From Magnaporthiopsis rhizophila (taxonomy: Eukaryota > Ascomycota > Sordariomycetes > Magnaporthales > Magnaporthaceae): DNA of 21,072 nt. The translations under genes and the position numbers were made by a program. Below, in pieces: positions 17,961-21,072 of this stretch (position 1 is the stretch's first letter; each line of letters starts with the position of its first letter). The notes under the pieces were generated by a model. It did no database searches and was not told the DNA's origin. It was given only the letters and a program-made list of their open reading frames with translations. The stretch is taken from assembly GCA_003049465.1 (NCBI GenBank), contig PYSS01000085.1, positions 1 to 21,072 on the forward strand. The letters run 5' to 3'.

Positions 17961-18279
17961 TGCAGGAACATCGCAATCACTCGATTGTCGAGAGCATCCA
18001 CGCCTTTCCCCAGAGAGTCGACAGGCATGTGGGAGGAGAATGCGACATTACACCTCGCCCAAGAGAGGGGCTATCGACACCGCTCTGTGGAGTCCTAGGA
18101 TCTTGCGAGGACCGGGTTACGTACAAAAACATGGCCCAAAGGCGTGCTCGACGACGGCCCGACCGCTGTCAATGTTGAGAGCACAGTGGCGCCTCGAGGG
18201 TTCCATCAGCCGCCAGCCGCCGTCCGTCTGTCCGCAGCAGTGCCGTTGAGCCCCATCGCCTGACTTCCGGCCACACGCC

Positions 18280-19728
18280 ATGACTCTCGCCGCTTCTCTC
18301 GGGGCCATCCTGGCCGGCGTGAGCCTCGTCCACGCCCAGGGTGCGGGCACGCGACTGGACCCCGTCCAGCCCGTCCGCTTGCCAGACGCCGCCTTCGCCA
18401 AAAACCCGCTCGCCCACCTGGGCGGCAACGGCCCTTGGACGGACGCCGGCGACGTCAATGGCATCTCGTCCGACGTGCCAGAGGGCTGCCGCGTCGACCA
18501 GGCCGCCTACGTGCTGCGCCACGGGTCGCGCTACCCGGACCCGGGTGCCCACGGCGGCTGGGTCGACATGGCCCGCCAGTTCAGGGAGAGCAACTACACG
18601 GCGACCGGGCCGCTGGCCTTCTTCCACAGCTGGGACACCCCCCTGACGCGCCCGGACATCCAGATTTCCCAGCTTAGCCCAACGGGCTACAAGGAGCTGC
18701 ACGACCTGGGTTACACCCTGCGGACCCGCTACCCGGACCTGTACCGGGAGGGCGAGCCGTTCTACGTCTACGCCAACAACTACACGCGCGTCCTGCAGAC
18801 GGCCCAGCTCTTCCTCAAGGGCTACCTCGGGCCCAACGCCACGGCCCTGGGCAACGTCGTCGCCGTCACCAGCCGCGGTTTCCCCGACCAGCTGGCGAAC
18901 ACGCTCGCGCCCTCGGACATGTGCCCGACCTTTGTCGACGACTACGGCAGGCAGCAGGCCCAGTGGCAGCCGCGCTGGCTGCCGGCTTTCAAGGCACGCC
19001 TGTCGCAGTACATCAGTGGCGACCTGCAGCTCGAAGACGGCCAGTGGAACGACTTTGCCTACATCTGCGGCTTCGAGTCCCAGATCCGCGGCCGCCTCTC
19101 CCCATTTTGCGACACCCTCACCGACGCCGACTTGGTCGCCTACGAGTATCAGCAGGATCTCCGGTATTGGTACGGCCACGGGCCCGGTGCGACAGTGTCG
19201 TCGCGCATGATGGTGCCTTTCCTCGACGCCCTCGTGAAACGCTTTTCGGAGGGCCCAGACGCCGACCGCGGCGTAGGTCCTGACGGCACCAGCGCGTTCG
19301 CGGTCCCCAAGCTGCTCATGAACTTCCTCAACGACGGCCAGCTCAACCAGCTCGCGGCCGCCATCGGCGTCTTCGATGAGCAGCAGCCGCTGCCGACGGA
19401 CCGCATGCCCGAGGACCGCCTGTGGCGCAGCTCGCGCATCTCGCCGATGCGCGGCACCATCGCCTTTGAGCGCCTCAACTGCCGCAACGAAACGTACATG
19501 CGCATCCGGATCAACGAGGCCGTCTACCCGGTCCCCTCGTGCCAGGACGGGCCTGGCAGGTCGTGCCGCGTGGCCGACTACGCAAAGTACGTGGGCGACA
19601 AGCTCGCCGCCATCGGCAGCTTTGCGCAGCTGTGCAACGCCACGGCGCCGGGGACGCCCAGCCAGGTCCAGGGTGCCAGCTTCCTGACGGACCTCAACCA
19701 GAAGCACCTGAAGATTATCCACCCTTAG
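18280..19728 (+). CDS. Secreted histidine acid phosphatase / phytase homologue (482 aa)
   Basis: One exon runs from the ATG at 18280 to the TAG at 19726-19728. Residues 1-19 form a signal peptide (cut near VHA-QG). The histidine-phosphatase signature LRHGSRYP is at 79-86 (nucleophile His81, Arg80, Arg84), and a second phosphate-binding Arg is likely in NNYTRVLQT (Arg170). The late family blocks FVDDYG (218-223), SPMRGTIAFERL (388-399) and MRIRINEAVYPVPSC (407-421) are present. The usual proton-donor HD of SHD is here FLND (349-352), so His is replaced by Asn351 while Asp352 is kept. There are many NxS/T sites and about eight Cys, as in extracellular fungal enzymes. Such enzymes free phosphate from phytate or other esters outside the cell; the substrate is not settled here. 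CACGTG boxes upstream suggest phosphate control. Confidence 0.88.
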   Translation: MTLAASLGAILAGVSLVHAQGAGTRLDPVQPVRLPDAAFAKNPLAHLGGNGPWTDAGDVNGISSDVPEGCRVDQAAYVLRHGSRYPDPGAHGGWVDMARQFRESNYTATGPLAFFHSWDTPLTRPDIQISQLSPTGYKELHDLGYTLRTRYPDLYREGEPFYVYANNYTRVLQTAQLFLKGYLGPNATALGNVVAVTSRGFPDQLANTLAPSDMCPTFVDDYGRQQAQWQPRWLPAFKARLSQYISGDLQLEDGQWNDFAYICGFESQIRGRLSPFCDTLTDADLVAYEYQQDLRYWYGHGPGATVSSRMMVPFLDALVKRFSEGPDADRGVGPDGTSAFAVPKLLMNFLNDGQLNQLAAAIGVFDEQQPLPTDRMPEDRLWRSSRISPMRGTIAFERLNCRNETYMRIRINEAVYPVPSCQDGPGRSCRVADYAKYVGDKLAAIGSFAQLCNATAPGTPSQVQGASFLTDLNQKHLKIIHP

Positions 19729-19878
19729 ATGCGAGGGCGGAGAGTTGGGTGAGTTTTGATGAGTATTCATGTAAGTAATGTAATAAACTAAAGAGAGGTA
19801 TTTACAAATCCCTTTCGCACTTTCCATGGCCGACCCACAGAAAAAGAGACCAAAAATACACAGCTCCCAGACGCGCGA

Positions 19879-20640
19879 TTAGCACGTGTTCAGCATGCTG
19901 GTCAGCGCCGTCTTCTCAGCGCTGGTGACGGTCAGCTGCCAGTAGCTCTTGACCTGGACCCAGGACTTGGCGTAGGTGCAGTAGAAGGACGTCAGGGGCG
20001 GCTTCCACTTGTCCGGGCTGCTGTCGCTCTTGGCCTGGTTGACTCTGCCGGTCACGGCCCAGAGCTGGGGGCGAGTGATGTCGTTGGCGAACTTTTGGCG
20101 CTTGGACGTGGACCAGGAGGAGGCGCCGGACTGTATGTGCGAAAGGCTTTTTGTTAGAAAAAAAAAAAGGAACCAGTTTTGGGACGGGAAAAAAGCAAAT
20201 AGGCAGACATACAACCCAGGCGTTCTTCAGCGGGACCATGTGGTCAATCTGTATGTCGGAGGCGCTGGTCCACTCGCCGCCGTCGTACGGGCTGACCCAC
20301 GTGCCCGACACGGCCTGGCAGGCGTCGTTGGTCTGGACGTTGGTGCCGTCGCGCTCGAGCACAAACTCGCGCGTGTTGCAGGCGCCCGACACGGTGGCCC
20401 AGGTCGGGAAGAGCTTCCTGCTGTAGCCGTCGCCGTTGCCCCACGGTGCCACGGTCAGGCCGTCGAGCTGGGACTTGGCGGCCGATGTGGACGGGATGCC
20501 CGGCTGTGGTTGTGGTGTCAGTCTCTTTTACTGCCTATTCAGTGAGAGGGTTCGCTTCGGGACCTCCTTACAGGTGCGGGCTCGGGAACAGGGGCCGCGA
20601 TGGCCAGGCCAACGAATGACAGGAGCACCGAGAACTTCAT
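19879..20640 (-). CDS. Secreted HNH (DUF1524-like) nuclease (3 exons, 203 aa)
   Basis: Exons are 20640-20572, 20503-20213 and 20130-19879. Introns are 68 bp (GTAAGG...CACAG) and 82 bp (GTATGT...TACAG), both in phase 0. Residues 1-16 are a signal peptide, followed by a short Pro-rich stretch (PVPEPAPPGIP). The catalytic core reads DIQIDHMVPLKNAW (106-119, with Asp110-His111), then RQKFAND (131-137), then VNQAKSDSSPDKWKPP (150-165). This is the beta-beta-alpha metal layout of HNH/DUF1524 enzymes, also found in secreted bacterial proteins. Four Cys (65, 85, 171, 203) suit an exported protein. It would cut DNA or RNA outside the cell, for nutrient recovery or against neighbours; which one is not shown. 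It is convergent with the phosphatase gene, 150 bp away. Confidence 0.87.
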
Positions 20641-20658
20641 GGTGGGCTGGTATATGCG

Positions 20659-20681
20659 AAAAAAAAAAAAAAAAAAAAAAA
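20659..20681. repeat. 23-base A homopolymer
   Basis: An uninterrupted A run lies 19 bases upstream of the nuclease ATG, so on the coding strand it is a T tract in the 5' UTR or core promoter. Poly(dA:dT) tracts of this kind exclude nucleosomes in fungal promoters; that role is inferred. Confidence 0.95.
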
Positions 20682-21032
20682 GAGGGTATCAACAAACGAA
20701 TGTAGGTATATGGAGTTCGATCGGGCTCACTGTCGGGCACTGGAGGCTCACTTATCAGACTTCACAGACGTCAAAAGGGACGAATGACTAGGTTATATAC
20801 CAACCAGCCAGCCTCCCTCCACCCCTATCACTCTCCATTGACAAATGTCTCACGGGGTCCGAGTGCCAATGCCAGTGAGGGGCTCGCTCTTCTATTCCCC
20901 GGCCTCCGGGGCGGTCGGTACCTGGGTACCTGGGTATCTCTATTGGGCGGGAGGGCGCGCACCGCCGCAACCCCCTAGTGTAGCTGAAATCGAGGCACGG
21001 GCGGGCGGATTGACCGGCGAGTACATAACCGC

Positions 21033-21035
<3 letters not shown>

Positions 21036-21072
<37 letters not shown>
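21036..21072. repeat. 37-base A run at the window end
   Basis: A-only sequence runs from 21036 to the last base. It may be a genuine homopolymer or the point where an assembly lost certainty. There is no telomere-type TTAGGG/CCCTAA repeat. Confidence 0.95.

Larger units (their letters stand above)
16775..18279. other. Divergent promoter region, 1.5 kb, no gene seen
   Basis: It separates the four-Cys secreted protein (-) from the acid phosphatase (+), so it should carry both promoters. Open frames near 16962-17258 (+) and 17009-17377 (-) overlap each other and have no recognisable motif. A perfect 12-bp palindrome GCCAAGCTTGGC lies near 17404-17415, and two CACGTG boxes lie 320-425 bp before the phosphatase start. 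Confidence 0.55.
20641..21072. other. Nuclease promoter region and window end
   Basis: It contains a 23-base A run just upstream of the nuclease start (20659-20681), an 8-bp tandem repeat GGTACCTG at 20917-20932, and a terminal A run. No gene is seen. Confidence 0.55.

Noticed and set aside
18169..19827. 552-codon open frame antisense to the phosphatase
   Set aside because: It is a GC-driven mirror of a gene with a signal peptide and catalytic motifs; the antisense protein has no recognisable feature.
1..21072. Biosynthetic cluster, transposon or CRISPR-like array
   Set aside because: No backbone synthase, transposase, reverse transcriptase, terminal repeats or spaced repeats were seen; the genes are of mixed, mostly unrelated roles.

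Overview
The window looks like a gene-rich, GC-rich euchromatic segment of a filamentous ascomycete (Pezizomycotina, probably Sordariomycetes). The evidence is short 60-130 bp GT-AG introns with CTGAC/CTAAC branch sites, strong third-position G/C codon use, several secreted hydrolases and small secreted proteins, and a solitary 5S rRNA gene lying between protein genes. The species cannot be fixed from the sequence. Gene models below were built by reading splice sites by eye. Functional calls rest on remembered family motifs, because no search could be run.

Layout, left to right. 1-102 is the Ala/Pro-rich end of a gene cut by the window edge. 921-1531 (+) is a two-exon small secreted protein. 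3620-4449 (+) is a three-exon GH45-type endoglucanase. 4777-4999 (-) is a possible 52-residue two-exon gene. 5284-5402 (+) is a complete 5S rRNA gene. 5637-7863 (-) is a decayed ferric/cupric reductase. 8617-9406 (-) is an intact Ctr copper transporter. About 10250-10455 (-) is an RNA-polymerase-III-like signal. 10676-11272 (-) is a small secreted protein. 11637-13208 (-) is the WD40 ribosome-assembly factor Rrb1/GRWD1. 13588-15337 (-) is a four-exon MFS transporter of the Dal5/anion:cation symporter type. 16247-16774 (-) is a four-cysteine small secreted protein. 18280-19728 (+) is a secreted histidine-type acid phosphatase/phytase homologue. 19879-20640 (-) is a secreted HNH (DUF1524-like) nuclease. 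The last 37 bases are a pure A run.

How the genes relate. The reductase remnant and the Ctr gene are neighbours on the same strand. Together they would form a reductive copper-uptake pair (surface reduction, then Cu(I) import), but only the importer is still intact. The reductase carries three net frame changes in its first exon and three in-frame TAG codons, two of which sit where a C-to-T change at CpA on the opposite strand would explain them, as in RIP. The phosphatase, nuclease and endoglucanase would all release nutrients outside the cell. The phosphatase promoter has two CACGTG boxes, one in the extended CACGTGGG form bound by Pho4/NUC-1, so phosphate control is plausible.

I did not find a convincing novel multi-gene system. 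The items most worth a second look are the broken reductase beside an intact copper importer, the phosphatase with Asn in place of the second catalytic His, the displaced acid Asp in the GH45 protein, the divergent 5S copy, the Pol-III-like element, the 43-bp duplication that copies a stop codon, and the unannotated 52-residue gene.
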